A DNA stretch of 59,286 bases from Methylotenera sp. (GTDB lineage Bacteria > Pseudomonadota > Gammaproteobacteria > Burkholderiales > Methylophilaceae): NCBI GenBank assembly GCA_005797835.1, contig SYKG01000014.1:1-59286 (forward strand), read 5' to 3'. Shown here piece by piece: positions 38,390 to 47,975 of this stretch. The position numbers and the translations under genes are program-made. Positions within the stretch are counted from its first letter, which is position 1. Each line of letters opens with the position of its first letter. The notes under the pieces were generated by a model. The model had not been told where the DNA came from. It was given only the letters and a program-made list of their open reading frames with translations, and did not search any database.

Positions 38390-38838
38390 TAGACTGACTT
38401 TAATAAATATATCATTTGTATGGCAGCTTGAGCTGCCTCTATGCCTTTGACTGAAGTCCGGTCTATAGCTTGTTCAACATTTTCAGTAGTGAGTATTGCA
38501 TTAATAATTGGTATACTAAATTCTAATTGAACATCCAGAATTGATTTTGCTGAGTAGTTCGCTACAACTTCGAAATGAAAAGTCTCTCCCCTTATCACAG
38601 CGCCTATTGCAATAAGTGCATCAAATTTTTTTGATTGCGCCATCTTCTTTAGCGCTAGAGCGCTCTCTAAAGCGCCAGGTACTTTTGCTAATATGATGTG
38701 ATCATCTTTCACGCCAAGGTTAATAAGCTCGTGATGACATGCCTTGAGAAGAGCATCACTAATATGCAGATTAAATTCTGACATCACAATACCAATAGAG
38801 AATAATTCTCCATTTAAATTTTTTATGATCTCTCTCAA
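38389..38838 (-). CDS. ribH: 6,7-dimethyl-8-ribityllumazine synthase
   Basis: RibH condenses the ribityl pyrimidine with dihydroxybutanone phosphate, the step before riboflavin synthase. The 149-residue protein has IGIVMSEFN at the N-terminus, the motif [14 protein letters not shown], and the [19 protein letters not shown] catalytic stretch with its His. It sits upstream of nusB. No FMN riboswitch was seen in the 82-base gap before it. Confidence 0.95.
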   Translation of the reverse strand: MREIIKNLNGELFSIGIVMSEFNLHISDALLKACHHELINLGVKDDHIILAKVPGALESALALKKMAQSKKFDALIAIGAVIRGETFHFEVVANYSAKSILDVQLEFSIPIINAILTTENVEQAIDRTSVKGIEAAQAAIQMIYLLKSV

Positions 38839-38854
38839 TTCACGAAATCCTTTT

Positions 38855-38883
38855 AAATTACTTTTTAAATAAAAAAGTAATTT
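38855..38883. terminator. AT-rich 12-bp inverted repeat between the OFA transporter and ribH
   Basis: AAATTACTTTTT (38855-38866) pairs perfectly with AAAAAGTAATTT (38872-38883) around a 5-base loop. It lies just downstream of the transporter gene on the minus strand. The stem is weak (two G-C pairs) and has no following T run on the minus strand, so a terminator role is tentative. Confidence 0.35.
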
Positions 38884-38920
38884 TAACTTATATGAGAGCT
38901 ATCTTTAGCTTTTATATAAA

Positions 38921-40591
38921 TTATTGAAATAATATCCAGGCCTTTTGTATGGTGCTCCAAATTCCATAAGAGATGGGTATACCAACAGCTGCCCATACAA
39001 GAAAGGTAATAAGTGGAGTTTTTTCAACTTTTCCAATAACCTCTTTTTCCGAAATAAATTTTTCGTGTGCTAATTTTTTTTCGATTAATAACTCTGTATC
39101 TGTCATATAGAATTTTTCAGCAACAGGCCTCACCAATAGATTTGCAATAAATCCTATAGCAAGCATGGCTGCTAAAATATAAAAAATAGGCGCATAAATC
39201 TCTGAGAAGGGAACTTGCGCTTCCACCCTCATATCATGCATATAATTTACGATCACAGGGCCTAATATTCCTGCAGTTGACCAAGCAGTTAAAATTCTTC
39301 CGTGAATTGCCCCCACAAATTGAGTACCAAAAATATCCGCCAAATAGGCTGGTATCGTTGCAAATCCCCCACCATACATAGAAGCAATAATACAAAAACA
39401 TGCTGCGAAAAACGCTAAAGATTTTGATCCCGCCATATAGGACGCTGAGACATACATCAAAATACCAAGCGTAAAAAATAGAATATAAGTCAGTTTTCTT
39501 CCTAACCTATCTGAAATACTAGCCCAGAAAAAACGACCAAAAATATTAAACAAAGAAATTAATCCAACAAATCCAGCACCTACAGCTGCTGCAAGTGTAA
39601 TTAAAGACTCGTCTTTCTTAATATCTTCAAAGTCCAAATCTGAATGGCCAATTAAAGCCCCGCCAAATGTTTCTTGCAGCATGGGTGCTGCTGCTCCAAT
39701 AATACCGATGCCTGCTGAGACGTTCATGCAAAGTACTATCCACAAAAACCAAAATTGCGGTGTTTTATGCGCCTTATTTAAATGGACATGATTCACTGAA
39801 ATCATGTTGTTATTTTTATGCTTAGGAGGAATCCATCCGGATGGCTTCCATCCCGATGGAGGCACTCTATAGCCTAAAGAACCCGAAATCATAAAAAGAC
39901 TATAAATAATGGCCAAAACAACAAAAGTTTGCCAAATTCCGGGCTGAATAATACCGTTATTAACAATAGAAAATTTTGCCATAAGCATTGTCGCAAGCGG
40001 GGAGCCAATCATTGCACCTCCCCCAAAACCCATAATCGCCATACCAGTTGCCATACCCCTTTTATCCGGGAACCATGTAATTAAGGTAGAAACGGGGGAA
40101 ATATACCCTAAACCTAGTCCAATTCCGCCTATAACACCGCTTCCAAGCCACATAATCCAAAGCTGATGCATGTAAATTCCTAATGCAGAAATCAATAGTC
40201 CGCCACACCAGCATACCGAAGATACAAGCCCTGCTTTTCTGGGTCCAGCTCGCTCTAACCAGCTCCCCCAAATAGCTGCAGAACATCCTAAAACGACAAA
40301 AAATAAGGTGTACATCCACCCTAAATCAAATTGAGTCCAATTACAGTCAGTAGCAGTTAAAGCCCGAAGTGTTCCATGAAACTTATCTGCAAAAGTTAAA
40401 GCCCCGGCAGAGCAGGACGCTAAAGGCTTAGCGTCCTCGCCAATTAAAATATTGCCTAAGGGTTTCCAAAAAACACTGAAGCCATATGCCATACCTATTG
40501 AAAGATGAATAGCTAATGCAGCGGGTGGGACTAACCACCGATTGTATGAAGCTTTGGCAGTGATGTATTCTTTTGAAAAAAAGCTTTGCAT
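38921..40591 (-). CDS. OFA-family (oxalate/formate antiporter type) MFS transporter
   Basis: A 12-span inner-membrane transporter of 556 residues. Family features include the N-terminal helix AIHLSIGMAYGFSVFW, GGIGLGLGYISPVSTLITWFPDKRGMATGMAIMGFGGGAMIGSP, and FGRFFWASISDRLGRK. It is longer than classic OxlT: the loop after helix 1 (about 45-88) is expanded and carries Cys60 and Cys83, and the C-terminus extends past helix 12 to a further hydrophobic stretch. The substrate cannot be assigned; small mono- or dicarboxylates are typical. Shine-Dalgarno GGAG lies 7 bases before ATG 40591. Confidence 0.85.
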   Translation of the reverse strand: MQSFFSKEYITAKASYNRWLVPPAALAIHLSIGMAYGFSVFWKPLGNILIGEDAKPLASCSAGALTFADKFHGTLRALTATDCNWTQFDLGWMYTLFFVVLGCSAAIWGSWLERAGPRKAGLVSSVCWCGGLLISALGIYMHQLWIMWLGSGVIGGIGLGLGYISPVSTLITWFPDKRGMATGMAIMGFGGGAMIGSPLATMLMAKFSIVNNGIIQPGIWQTFVVLAIIYSLFMISGSLGYRVPPSGWKPSGWIPPKHKNNNMISVNHVHLNKAHKTPQFWFLWIVLCMNVSAGIGIIGAAAPMLQETFGGALIGHSDLDFEDIKKDESLITLAAAVGAGFVGLISLFNIFGRFFWASISDRLGRKLTYILFFTLGILMYVSASYMAGSKSLAFFAACFCIIASMYGGGFATIPAYLADIFGTQFVGAIHGRILTAWSTAGILGPVIVNYMHDMRVEAQVPFSEIYAPIFYILAAMLAIGFIANLLVRPVAEKFYMTDTELLIEKKLAHEKFISEKEVIGKVEKTPLITFLVWAAVGIPISYGIWSTIQKAWILFQ

Positions 40592-40670
40592 ATACGTTCT
40601 CCGAAAATTAATAATTCAATACTAGAATGAATTTTAAAAAAAATAACCTTATTCTTTATGATTTAGGTAA

Positions 40671-40698
40671 TGTCATTAAAATGTCATATTAATGTCAT
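40671..40698 (+). promoter_or_regulatory. Pho-box array (three half-sites) upstream of phoB
   Basis: TGTCAT occurs at 40671-40676, 40682-40687 and 40693-40698, spaced exactly 11 bp as in PhoB direct-repeat operators. A -10-like TATTAC or TATAAA follows at 40715-40726, just before the phoB ATG. This strongly suggests phoB autoregulation. The rest of the 141-base gap carries the divergent transporter's leader. Confidence 0.85.
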
Positions 40699-40732
40699 AC
40701 GATCATAACCAATCTATTACTATAAAGAAATT

Positions 40733-41419
40733 ATGAAAGCTAATATACTGATTGTTGAGGACGAGGAACCTATTCTTGAGCTTTTGGCCCTCAATATTTC
40801 TCAAGCGGGCTACAACCCATTAAGAGCTATAAGTGCCGAACATGCAGAAAAACTTATTAACCAGGCTATCCCTGATATTATCTTACTCGACTGGATGTTA
40901 CCTGGTATGACAGGTATAGATTTTGCAAGAAAATTACGTAGTAATGCCTTAACGAAATCTATCCCCATTATTATGTTAACAGCTCGAAGTGATGAATTAG
41001 ATAAAGTCAAAGGTTTAGAGGTTGGTGCGGATGACTACATTACAAAACCTTTTAGCCCCCGAGAACTCAATGCTAGAATCAAAGCCGTTCTCAGAAGAAA
41101 AGCTCCTGAACTTACTGAAGATCTTTTAAAAATTAATGGTCTAGAATTAAATCCAGTTTCTCATCGTGTCACAGGCAATAATAAACTATTGGAAATGGGC
41201 CCAACAGAATTTCGGCTTCTTCATTTTTTTATGAGTAATCCTGAGAGGGTTTATTCAAGAAGTCAGTTATTGGACAAAGTTTGGGGAAGTCAAATTTTCA
41301 TTGAGGATCGGACAGTAGATGTTCACATCCGAAGATTAAGAAATATTCTGACTCAATCTCAACATGAAAATTTGATACAAACTGTTCGCGGCTCAGGCTA
41401 TAGACTATCCATAAAATAA
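40733..41419 (+). CDS. phoB: phosphate regulon response regulator PhoB
   Basis: This OmpR-family response regulator has 228 residues. The receiver domain has the acidic pocket VEDEE (Asp10), phospho-acceptor Asp53 in LLDWMLPG, and Lys in DDYITKPFSPREL. The C-terminal winged helix has MGPTEFRLLHFFM, RSQLLDKVWG and VDVHIRRLR, close to PhoB. Its promoter carries three Pho half-sites at the correct 11-bp spacing, and phoR follows. Confidence 0.93.
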   Translation: MKANILIVEDEEPILELLALNISQAGYNPLRAISAEHAEKLINQAIPDIILLDWMLPGMTGIDFARKLRSNALTKSIPIIMLTARSDELDKVKGLEVGADDYITKPFSPRELNARIKAVLRRKAPELTEDLLKINGLELNPVSHRVTGNNKLLEMGPTEFRLLHFFMSNPERVYSRSQLLDKVWGSQIFIEDRTVDVHIRRLRNILTQSQHENLIQTVRGSGYRLSIK

Positions 41420-41447
41420 AAATTAACTAGATTACTTTTTGGTATTC

Positions 41448-41478
41448 CTCGCTATAATACACATAGATTTTTAGCGAG
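41448..41478 (+). promoter_or_regulatory. hairpin over the phoR ribosome-binding region
   Basis: CTCGCTA (41448-41454) pairs with TAGCGAG (41472-41478) around a 17-base loop. The second arm holds GAG, the only Shine-Dalgarno-like bases 8 nt before the TTG start of phoR, so folding would hide it. A TATAAT (41453-41458) also lies in the loop arm without a clear -35 box. Confidence 0.4.
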
Positions 41479-41486
41479 AAAAAATA

Positions 41487-42791
41487 TTGCAAGATATCCG
41501 TTGGAATGCTTTTTGGGTTTTTGTAGTTATCTCTTTTTTATCTCTTATTATTTGGGGATTCAGAAGTTTTGAAATTGCTTCATTCTTTTTTATCCTGTGT
41601 CTCCTCGTCTACTTTCTTTCCCATGTTTATTGGATCTATCGTCTAAATAAATGGCTTAAAAGTCCAAATCTATTGACCATTCCTAATGGAGTAGGCATCT
41701 GGGAGGAAATATTTGCGTCACTCTATCGAGAATATAGAAAGCAAAAAAGAAGTAAATCTGAACTCACCACAACCCTTGGGAGATTCATGACTGCAGCAGA
41801 AGCTATTCCTGATGGCATCATTGCTTTAAATCAAAATAATGAAATTGAATGGTGTAATAAACCCTCAGAAAAAATGCTCGGTATTCATTTATCTCAAGAT
41901 ATGAATCAACCTATTAATTACTTGTTACGTGAAACAATCTTTACTGAATATCTCAATCATAATAATTACGATACTTCTTTAAAATTAATTTCTTGGCAAA
42001 ATACAGGCAGATCGTTTGAAATACTTATAGTGCCTTTTGGTATTAATCAAAAGCTACTTATCATTAGAGATATAACCCAGATGGAAAAAAATGATTCTAT
42101 TAAACGTGATTTTATTTCCAATGTCTCACATGAATTAAAAACACCATTGACTGTTATTATTGGTTTTTTAGAAACACTGTCAGGTATGAAAAATGAATTT
42201 AATAAAAAAACACTCACTTATTTTCAAATGATGCTAGAGCAATCGGATCGCATGAAAAAGTTAGTTGAAGACTTACTTCAGCTTTCATTAATAGAATCTA
42301 ATGCAGCACCTGCAGAAAAAAAAGAAATAGATATGGACAAACTATTCAAAAACCTTAAAAAAGAGGCTGATTTGTTATCTAAAAAATTACATAAAATTAC
42401 TACATCAATTAATAAAAAAATTACGTTATTAGGATATGAAAAAGAAATTCATAGTGCTTTTCTGAATCTCATCAGTAATGCTATTCGGTATACCAAAAAA
42501 GATGGGTCTATTCATATAGTATGGGATATCAAAGGGCAAAACCCCTATTTTGAAGTTCAGGATTCAGGTATAGGTATAGATAACAAATTAATCTCAAGAC
42601 TTACAGAGCGGTTCTTCAGAATAAACCCTGATCGAAGTAGAAAGTCTGGCGGCACTGGACTAGGTTTGTCTATTGTAAAACATATATGTATTCGACATGA
42701 GGCACAAATAGAAATCACGAGTGAAATAGGAAAAGGTAGTCAATTTAAAATAATTTTTCCTCAAGAGAGATTTTCACTAAAAAATAAATGA
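41487..42791 (+). CDS. phoR: phosphate regulon sensor histidine kinase PhoR
   Basis: This membrane histidine kinase has 434 residues with two N-terminal spans (about 8-24 and 28-50) and almost no periplasmic loop, as usual for PhoR. A PAS-like domain spans about 100-200. The dimerisation box is SNVSHELKTPLTVIIGF with phospho-acceptor His215. The ATP-binding boxes are LISNAIRYTKKDG (N), DSGIGI (G1), FFRI (F) and GGTGLGLSIVKHI (G2). TTG 41487 is the only possible start, since an in-frame stop lies at 41472. Confidence 0.92.
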   Translation: MQDIRWNAFWVFVVISFLSLIIWGFRSFEIASFFFILCLLVYFLSHVYWIYRLNKWLKSPNLLTIPNGVGIWEEIFASLYREYRKQKRSKSELTTTLGRFMTAAEAIPDGIIALNQNNEIEWCNKPSEKMLGIHLSQDMNQPINYLLRETIFTEYLNHNNYDTSLKLISWQNTGRSFEILIVPFGINQKLLIIRDITQMEKNDSIKRDFISNVSHELKTPLTVIIGFLETLSGMKNEFNKKTLTYFQMMLEQSDRMKKLVEDLLQLSLIESNAAPAEKKEIDMDKLFKNLKKEADLLSKKLHKITTSINKKITLLGYEKEIHSAFLNLISNAIRYTKKDGSIHIVWDIKGQNPYFEVQDSGIGIDNKLISRLTERFFRINPDRSRKSGGTGLGLSIVKHICIRHEAQIEITSEIGKGSQFKIIFPQERFSLKNK

Positions 42792-43501
42792 AAGAAAATA
42801 AACCTTTTAGTGCCTCTTTTTGGCTGTTATTTACAGCTTTTCTCTTGGTACAAAATGCAATTGCTAAAGAGATAGTTGAGCCTGATAGGCAGTCTGGTAG
42901 TCAATTTGTTAAAACTGATTTCGATAGAATGGCCGATCTTGAAATTAGGGAAAATATTCAGAGTTTAAAAGTACTTATGATTAAACTCTATAAAAGAAAT
43001 CCAATAGAATTAAAAAAAAGTACTTCTGATGATCCAGAAAAAATGGTTAATTGGGTCTTTAGTGGAAATCATAATTGGAATTTTGAGGCAATTAATAATA
43101 CTCAAGGCATAGATGCGATGTATCTCACTTTTAACGAAGAATACAAAGGGGATCGCGTTCTTCCTTTAATTGTAGGTATTTATACAATGCTTATAAAAGC
43201 TCATGGAGGAAAAAAAGAATTTTATCTATTTGATTCAATTGATCCTCAGCTTTTATATAATTCTTCTCGCAATATTGAAATAGCAGTTTGGAAACTCTCA
43301 AATACCAAAGATAGAACAGGAAAGCTATTTTTGCTTGCCAATGAAATGAATGGAAAAGAAAATAATTTATTGGTTGAGCGTGAATTTGGGAAGATTATTG
43401 GAAGGACAGATTTTCTGGCTTTTACATTATCTGAAAAAACTGAACGCACTATTACGCGCATTCTTCAAAGCCTAATCACAGGCGTGTTCATTCCTATTTA
43501 A
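42788..43501 (+). CDS. exported protein of unknown function, coupled to phoR
   Basis: I do not recognise this 237-residue protein. A signal peptide (about 8-26, ending AIA) is followed by a soluble domain with FDRMADLEIRENIQSLKVLM, PEKMVNWVFSG, AMYLTFNEEY, LPLIVGIYTMLIKAHGGKKE and a C-terminal RTITRILQSLITGVF. Its ATG overlaps the phoR stop (ATGA), so it is probably translated with phoBR. That places it under phosphate control by inference, although phoU or pst genes are not here. It converges on the FAD/Fe-S gene with 3 bases between stops. Confidence 0.75.
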   Translation: MKENKPFSASFWLLFTAFLLVQNAIAKEIVEPDRQSGSQFVKTDFDRMADLEIRENIQSLKVLMIKLYKRNPIELKKSTSDDPEKMVNWVFSGNHNWNFEAINNTQGIDAMYLTFNEEYKGDRVLPLIVGIYTMLIKAHGGKKEFYLFDSIDPQLLYNSSRNIEIAVWKLSNTKDRTGKLFLLANEMNGKENNLLVEREFGKIIGRTDFLAFTLSEKTERTITRILQSLITGVFIPI

Positions 43502-43504
43502 AAA

Positions 43505-46500
43505 CTATAATAGTATTTTTTCAATACCACCCTTGATTGAGCTCTCTACATAATTTTGCATCCAGTTGGTACCTAATAAATTCTTAGCTAATTCAACAAC
43601 AATATAATCTGCGGTAGTATTCGTATCTTCCCCATATCGAGCCAAACCTTGCAAGCAAGAAGGGCAAGAAGTAAGAATCTTAACCTTACCAATTGACTCT
43701 GGCTGATCAATACCCATTTGCTCAATACCTTTTTCAATCTCTTCTTGTTTTCGCATCTTCACTTGTGTTGCAATATCTGGTCTACCCACAGCAAAAGTTC
43801 CCGACTCACCGCAGCAACGATCATTTAGAGGCACATTTGTATTCATCAATGCATTTGTAACTTTATTAGGTGAATAAGTTTTCATGGGGCTATGACAAGG
43901 ATCATGGTACATATATCTCGTTCCTGATACACCTTCCATCTTTACACCTCTTTCCATGAGATATTCATGAATATCTAGCAATCTACAACCTGGAAATATT
44001 TTTTCAAATTCATATTTTTGTAACTGGTCCATACAAGTACCGCAAGATACAATCACTGTTTTAATATCTAAATAGTTAAGTGTATTCGCTACCCTATGAA
44101 ATTGCACACGATTATCAGAAGTTATTTTTTGCCCTTTGTCATGATTCCCAGAAGATGTTTGAGGATAACCACAACATAAATACCCTGGAGGCAGAACAGT
44201 AATAGCACCAACCTCAAATAACATTGCCTGAGTAGCTAATCCTACCTGAGAAAAAAGCCTCTCAGATCCACATCCAGGAAAATAAAAAACTGCATCAGAA
44301 TCCTCATTAATTTTTTGTAGATTTCTTATGACTGGAACGATTTTATCATCCTCAATACCCAGAAGGGCCCTTGAGGTCTTGGTTGGCATATTTTTAGGCA
44401 TTGGCCTATTTAAAAAATGAATAATCTGAGATTTAATTGGAGCTTTACCAACTGTGGAGGGCGGATTATTTTTAAATGGATTAATAATTCCAAGTTTTTT
44501 TAGTAAATTATGTCCAGCTTGTTGAGCTTTATATCCAAAATCAACCATTAATGTTCTCATAATTTTAATGGTGATAGGATCTTTCATATTTAGATAACTC
44601 ATAGCCAATGCAGTGCCTGGACTAAAATGACGCTTACCTTGCTCTCTTAAAAAGTTCCTCATCGCGATAGAAACATCACCAAAATCAATGTCTACTGGAC
44701 AAGGATTTAAGCATTTATGACAAACCGTACAATGGTCAGCTACATCATTAAACTCATCAAAATGTTTAATTGAAATACCACGTCTAGTTTGTTCTTCGTA
44801 TAAAAATGCTTCTATGAGAAGCGAGGTTGCTAAGATTTTATTTCTTGGGCTATAAAGTAAATTAGCCCGCGGCACATGTGTAGTGCATACAGGCTTACAT
44901 TTGCCACATCGCAAACAATCACTAATTGAATCTGCTATTTCTCCTATAGCAGACTGCTCCATAATGATCGATTCTTGCTCTAGAAGCCCAAAACTTGGGG
45001 TATAAGCATTTTGTAGACCAGATCCTGAAAGTAATTTACCTTTATTAAAATGTCCAAAAGGATCTACTTTACTTTTATATTTCTCAAATGCTTCAATTGT
45101 ACTTTCATCTAAAAATTCCATTTTGGTAATACCAATACCATGCTCGCCAGAAATTACTCCATCAAGACTTTTAGCTAGAGCCATTACTCTCCTCACAGCT
45201 TCATGAGCTTCTTGCATCATTTGATAGTCATCTGAATTAACTGGAATATTGGTGTGCACATTACCATCTCCAGCATGCATATGAAGAGCTATAAACACCC
45301 TACTCTTTAAAGTATTTTTATGTATATTGTCTAGCCTTTCCAAAAAGCTCTGATATTCTCTTCCGCTAAAAATTTCACGAAGTGGATCTTTAAGTTCTCT
45401 CTTCCAAGAAATTCTTAATTCGTAAGATTGCAGCGCTCTAAATATATTTTCATATTTATACTCAATATCATCATGTCTCTCAAGAAGCGTTGAAAGAGGG
45501 CTATCTAAGTTATCAAGCATTTGGCCCCATTTTTCTCTTAATCTATGAATCAAATCTATACTCATTTTTTGCTTTATTTGGTTACGCTCTGGGTCTGAAT
45601 TTAAACCTTCTTCCTCATATAAAAATTTATCCCCCTCAATAAAAATTTCTATATCATCTAAAAGTTTTAATTTATTCTTGATTGAAAGCTCAATATTAAT
45701 TCTTTCAATACCATCAGAATATTCTCCGAGCTTTGGAAGTGGAATAACAACATCCTCATTAATTTTGAATGCATTAGTATGCTTTGCTATCGCAGCTGTT
45801 CTTGCGCGATCTAGCCAGAAACGTTTTCGTGCATCTGCTGATACGGCTATAAAACCCTCACCATCTCTCGCATTAGCTATCTGAACAATTTGAGAAGCTA
45901 CAAGGCCTACAGCATCTTCATCATCACTTGCGATATCAGTAATCAAAACCATACGGGGACGTTCTTGTCTTGCAGCCTTGGTGCTGTATCCAACAGCTTT
46001 AATATAGCGCTCATCCATATGCTCTAGACCAGCCAAAACTGTAGTATCAGACTGATCTAAAAAATCTTTGATTTCAATAATTGCTGGAACAGCATGAGAT
46101 ACAATGCCAAAAAATTCTAGGCATACAGTTCTTATGTACTTAGGCATTTTATGAAGAATGAAAGTACCGGAAGTAATCAGGCCATCACACCCTTCTTTTT
46201 GAACGCCTGGAAGACCACTCAAAAATTTATCAGTTACATCTTTACCTAACCCAATTTTTCTAAAACTGCCCCCTGGAATTTCTAATATTTCTGGGTCACC
46301 GATTAAGTCCTTACCATTTGAGTTGTAGTGACTGATTTTGAAGCGCACCAAATCTATATCATGAATTTTGCCAAGGTTATGATTTAATCTTTCAATTTCA
46401 ACCCAATTACCATTAGGATCAACCATCTTCCAAGAGGCTAAATTATCTAAAGCTGTACCCCAAAGTACAGCTTTCTTTCCGCCAGCATTCATTGCAATAT

Positions 46501-47368
46501 TTCCCCCAATACAAGATGCATCTGCAGACGTTGGGTCACAAGCAAATTCAAGTCCATTATTTGTTGCTATTTCCATAGCGCGCCTTGTAACAAGACCTGC
46601 TCCGCATTTCACAATAGGGACACGCTCACTTACGCCTGGTAGATTTTGATATTCCACGTTACTTATATCATCAAGTTTTTCGGTATTAATTACTGCTGAA
46701 AATGGAGTGAGGGGAATAGCGCCGCCTGTATAACCTGTGCCTCCCCCTCTGGGAATTATGGTTAATTCAAGATCAATACATGCTTTTACAATATTTGCAA
46801 TCTCTTCTTCATGATCTGGGTTTATTACTACAAAAGGATATTCAACTCTCCAATCCGTTGCATCCGTGACATGAGATACTCTTGCTAAACCATCAAATTG
46901 AATATTATCTTTTTTGGTAATTTTTTTTAATTTAGAAAAAATCTTTCTTCTAAGTTTCTTGACTAGCTTGAAATCATTCTCGAAAGTCTTGACTGCTCTA
47001 TTAGCTGCCTCAGCAAGCTCCATGACTTTGTCGCTTCCAGAACTTCTGTGCTCAATAGAATGGATACGATGATACATTGCATCTACTAATGCTTTGAGTC
47101 GCTTCGGATTCTCTAAGAGATCATCTTGAAGGTACGGATTCCTATTGACTACCCATAAATCTCCAAGTACCTCAAAAAGCATTCGTGCAGATCTACCTGT
47201 TTTTCTCTCACCCCTTAATTCATCAAGGATATTCCAGATATTTTCACCTAAAAATCTAATAACGATTTCGCGGTCTGAAAAGGAAGTGTAGTTATAGGGT
47301 ATTTCACGCAATCGATTGATGGGAAATGGCTGCGCATTTAATAACGATTTGAGTATGGGAGCGTTCAT
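43505..47368 (-). CDS. FAD-linked oxidase fused to Fe-S / CCG oxidoreductase (DUF3683 type)
   Basis: A giant 1287-residue 2-hydroxyacid dehydrogenase of the D-lactate/glycolate oxidase type. In order: a DUF3683-like N-domain (about 1-170); FAD_binding_4 with [13 protein letters not shown] (204-216); an oxidase C-domain with [12 protein letters not shown] (696-707) and [10 protein letters not shown] (740-749); two [4Fe-4S] motifs ([11 protein letters not shown] at 818-828, [11 protein letters not shown] at 880-890); and two CCG domains (FPGCG at 1030, CCGYPQ at 1065, [24 protein letters not shown]). The substrate is not readable. Electrons probably go to quinone (inference). Confidence 0.9.
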   Translation of the reverse strand: MNAPILKSLLNAQPFPINRLREIPYNYTSFSDREIVIRFLGENIWNILDELRGERKTGRSARMLFEVLGDLWVVNRNPYLQDDLLENPKRLKALVDAMYHRIHSIEHRSSGSDKVMELAEAANRAVKTFENDFKLVKKLRRKIFSKLKKITKKDNIQFDGLARVSHVTDATDWRVEYPFVVINPDHEEEIANIVKACIDLELTIIPRGGGTGYTGGAIPLTPFSAVINTEKLDDISNVEYQNLPGVSERVPIVKCGAGLVTRRAMEIATNNGLEFACDPTSADASCIGGNIAMNAGGKKAVLWGTALDNLASWKMVDPNGNWVEIERLNHNLGKIHDIDLVRFKISHYNSNGKDLIGDPEILEIPGGSFRKIGLGKDVTDKFLSGLPGVQKEGCDGLITSGTFILHKMPKYIRTVCLEFFGIVSHAVPAIIEIKDFLDQSDTTVLAGLEHMDERYIKAVGYSTKAARQERPRMVLITDIASDDEDAVGLVASQIVQIANARDGEGFIAVSADARKRFWLDRARTAAIAKHTNAFKINEDVVIPLPKLGEYSDGIERINIELSIKNKLKLLDDIEIFIEGDKFLYEEEGLNSDPERNQIKQKMSIDLIHRLREKWGQMLDNLDSPLSTLLERHDDIEYKYENIFRALQSYELRISWKRELKDPLREIFSGREYQSFLERLDNIHKNTLKSRVFIALHMHAGDGNVHTNIPVNSDDYQMMQEAHEAVRRVMALAKSLDGVISGEHGIGITKMEFLDESTIEAFEKYKSKVDPFGHFNKGKLLSGSGLQNAYTPSFGLLEQESIIMEQSAIGEIADSISDCLRCGKCKPVCTTHVPRANLLYSPRNKILATSLLIEAFLYEEQTRRGISIKHFDEFNDVADHCTVCHKCLNPCPVDIDFGDVSIAMRNFLREQGKRHFSPGTALAMSYLNMKDPITIKIMRTLMVDFGYKAQQAGHNLLKKLGIINPFKNNPPSTVGKAPIKSQIIHFLNRPMPKNMPTKTSRALLGIEDDKIVPVIRNLQKINEDSDAVFYFPGCGSERLFSQVGLATQAMLFEVGAITVLPPGYLCCGYPQTSSGNHDKGQKITSDNRVQFHRVANTLNYLDIKTVIVSCGTCMDQLQKYEFEKIFPGCRLLDIHEYLMERGVKMEGVSGTRYMYHDPCHSPMKTYSPNKVTNALMNTNVPLNDRCCGESGTFAVGRPDIATQVKMRKQEEIEKGIEQMGIDQPESIGKVKILTSCPSCLQGLARYGEDTNTTADYIVVELAKNLLGTNWMQNYVESSIKGGIEKILL

Positions 47369-47392
47369 TTAAAAATATTTAATATATTGCTG

Positions 47393-47421
47393 AGCATAAC
47401 ATGTGGCAGCATTGCTCACAA
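47393..47421 (-). promoter_or_regulatory. predicted promoter of the FAD/Fe-S dehydrogenase gene
   Basis: On the minus strand: TTGTGA (47421-47416), a 17-base spacer, and TATGCT (47398-47393), about 25 bases before the ATG. The rest of the 193-base divergent gap to hemJ is AT-rich; a TATAAT at 47523-47528 may serve hemJ but has no good -35. Confidence 0.5.
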
Positions 47422-47561
47422 CCTGCCAAACGCAGAGTTATTGGTCTCTTGGTAAAAAATTAAGTTAAAATAGGGACTTAATTGACTCGGTAAAAAAATA
47501 ACAAAGTTATGAACTCAATAACTATAATAAAGTTCAGATTAATTTTTCAAGAACAGCCCAA

Positions 47562-47975
47562 ATGCTCTGGATAAAAACACTTCATATTATTTTTATGGTG
47601 ACCTGGTTTGCTGGACTTTTCTATCTGCCAAGACTCTTTGTTTATCATGCGATGAGTAAAGATAAAATTAGTCATGAAAGATTTAAGGTAATGGAAAGAA
47701 AACTTTTTTTTGGTATCATGACACCGGGAGCTTTTTTGACAATACTCTTCGGAGTATGGCTATGGATTCTATATGGTGTCACTGAGTCATGGCTTCAAAT
47801 TAAAATAGGTCTCGTAATTTTATTAATTATTTATCACTATTTATGCTTTAAACATTTAGTTGATTTCAAGAAAAATAGAAATAAGCATAGTCATATATAT
47901 TTCCGATGGTTTAATGAGGTTCCAGTATTAGCGCTTGTTGCCATTACCTACCTGGTTGAATTTAAGCCAGCATGA
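47562..47975 (+). CDS. hemJ: protoporphyrinogen oxidase HemJ
   Basis: HemJ is an integral-membrane enzyme oxidising protoporphyrinogen IX to protoporphyrin IX in haem synthesis. The 137-residue protein has four membrane spans. Signatures are the opening LWIKTLHIIFMVTWFAGLFY with conserved His8, then RLFVYH, PGAFLTILFG, and the conserved lysine in WLQIKIGLV. Haem made here would feed the cytochrome oxidase genes encoded downstream. It overlaps the PfkB kinase gene by 4 bases. Confidence 0.93.
   Translation: MLWIKTLHIIFMVTWFAGLFYLPRLFVYHAMSKDKISHERFKVMERKLFFGIMTPGAFLTILFGVWLWILYGVTESWLQIKIGLVILLIIYHYLCFKHLVDFKKNRNKHSHIYFRWFNEVPVLALVAITYLVEFKPA

Noticed and set aside
38839-38920. FMN riboswitch upstream of ribH
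   Set aside because: The gap is only 82 bases, AT-rich, and lacks the conserved RFN-element sequence blocks; it holds only a simple inverted repeat.
40062-40319. Second frame of 85 codons on the same strand as the OFA transporter
   Set aside because: Out-of-frame shadow within the transporter gene; the long frame is intact across it, so there is no frameshift.
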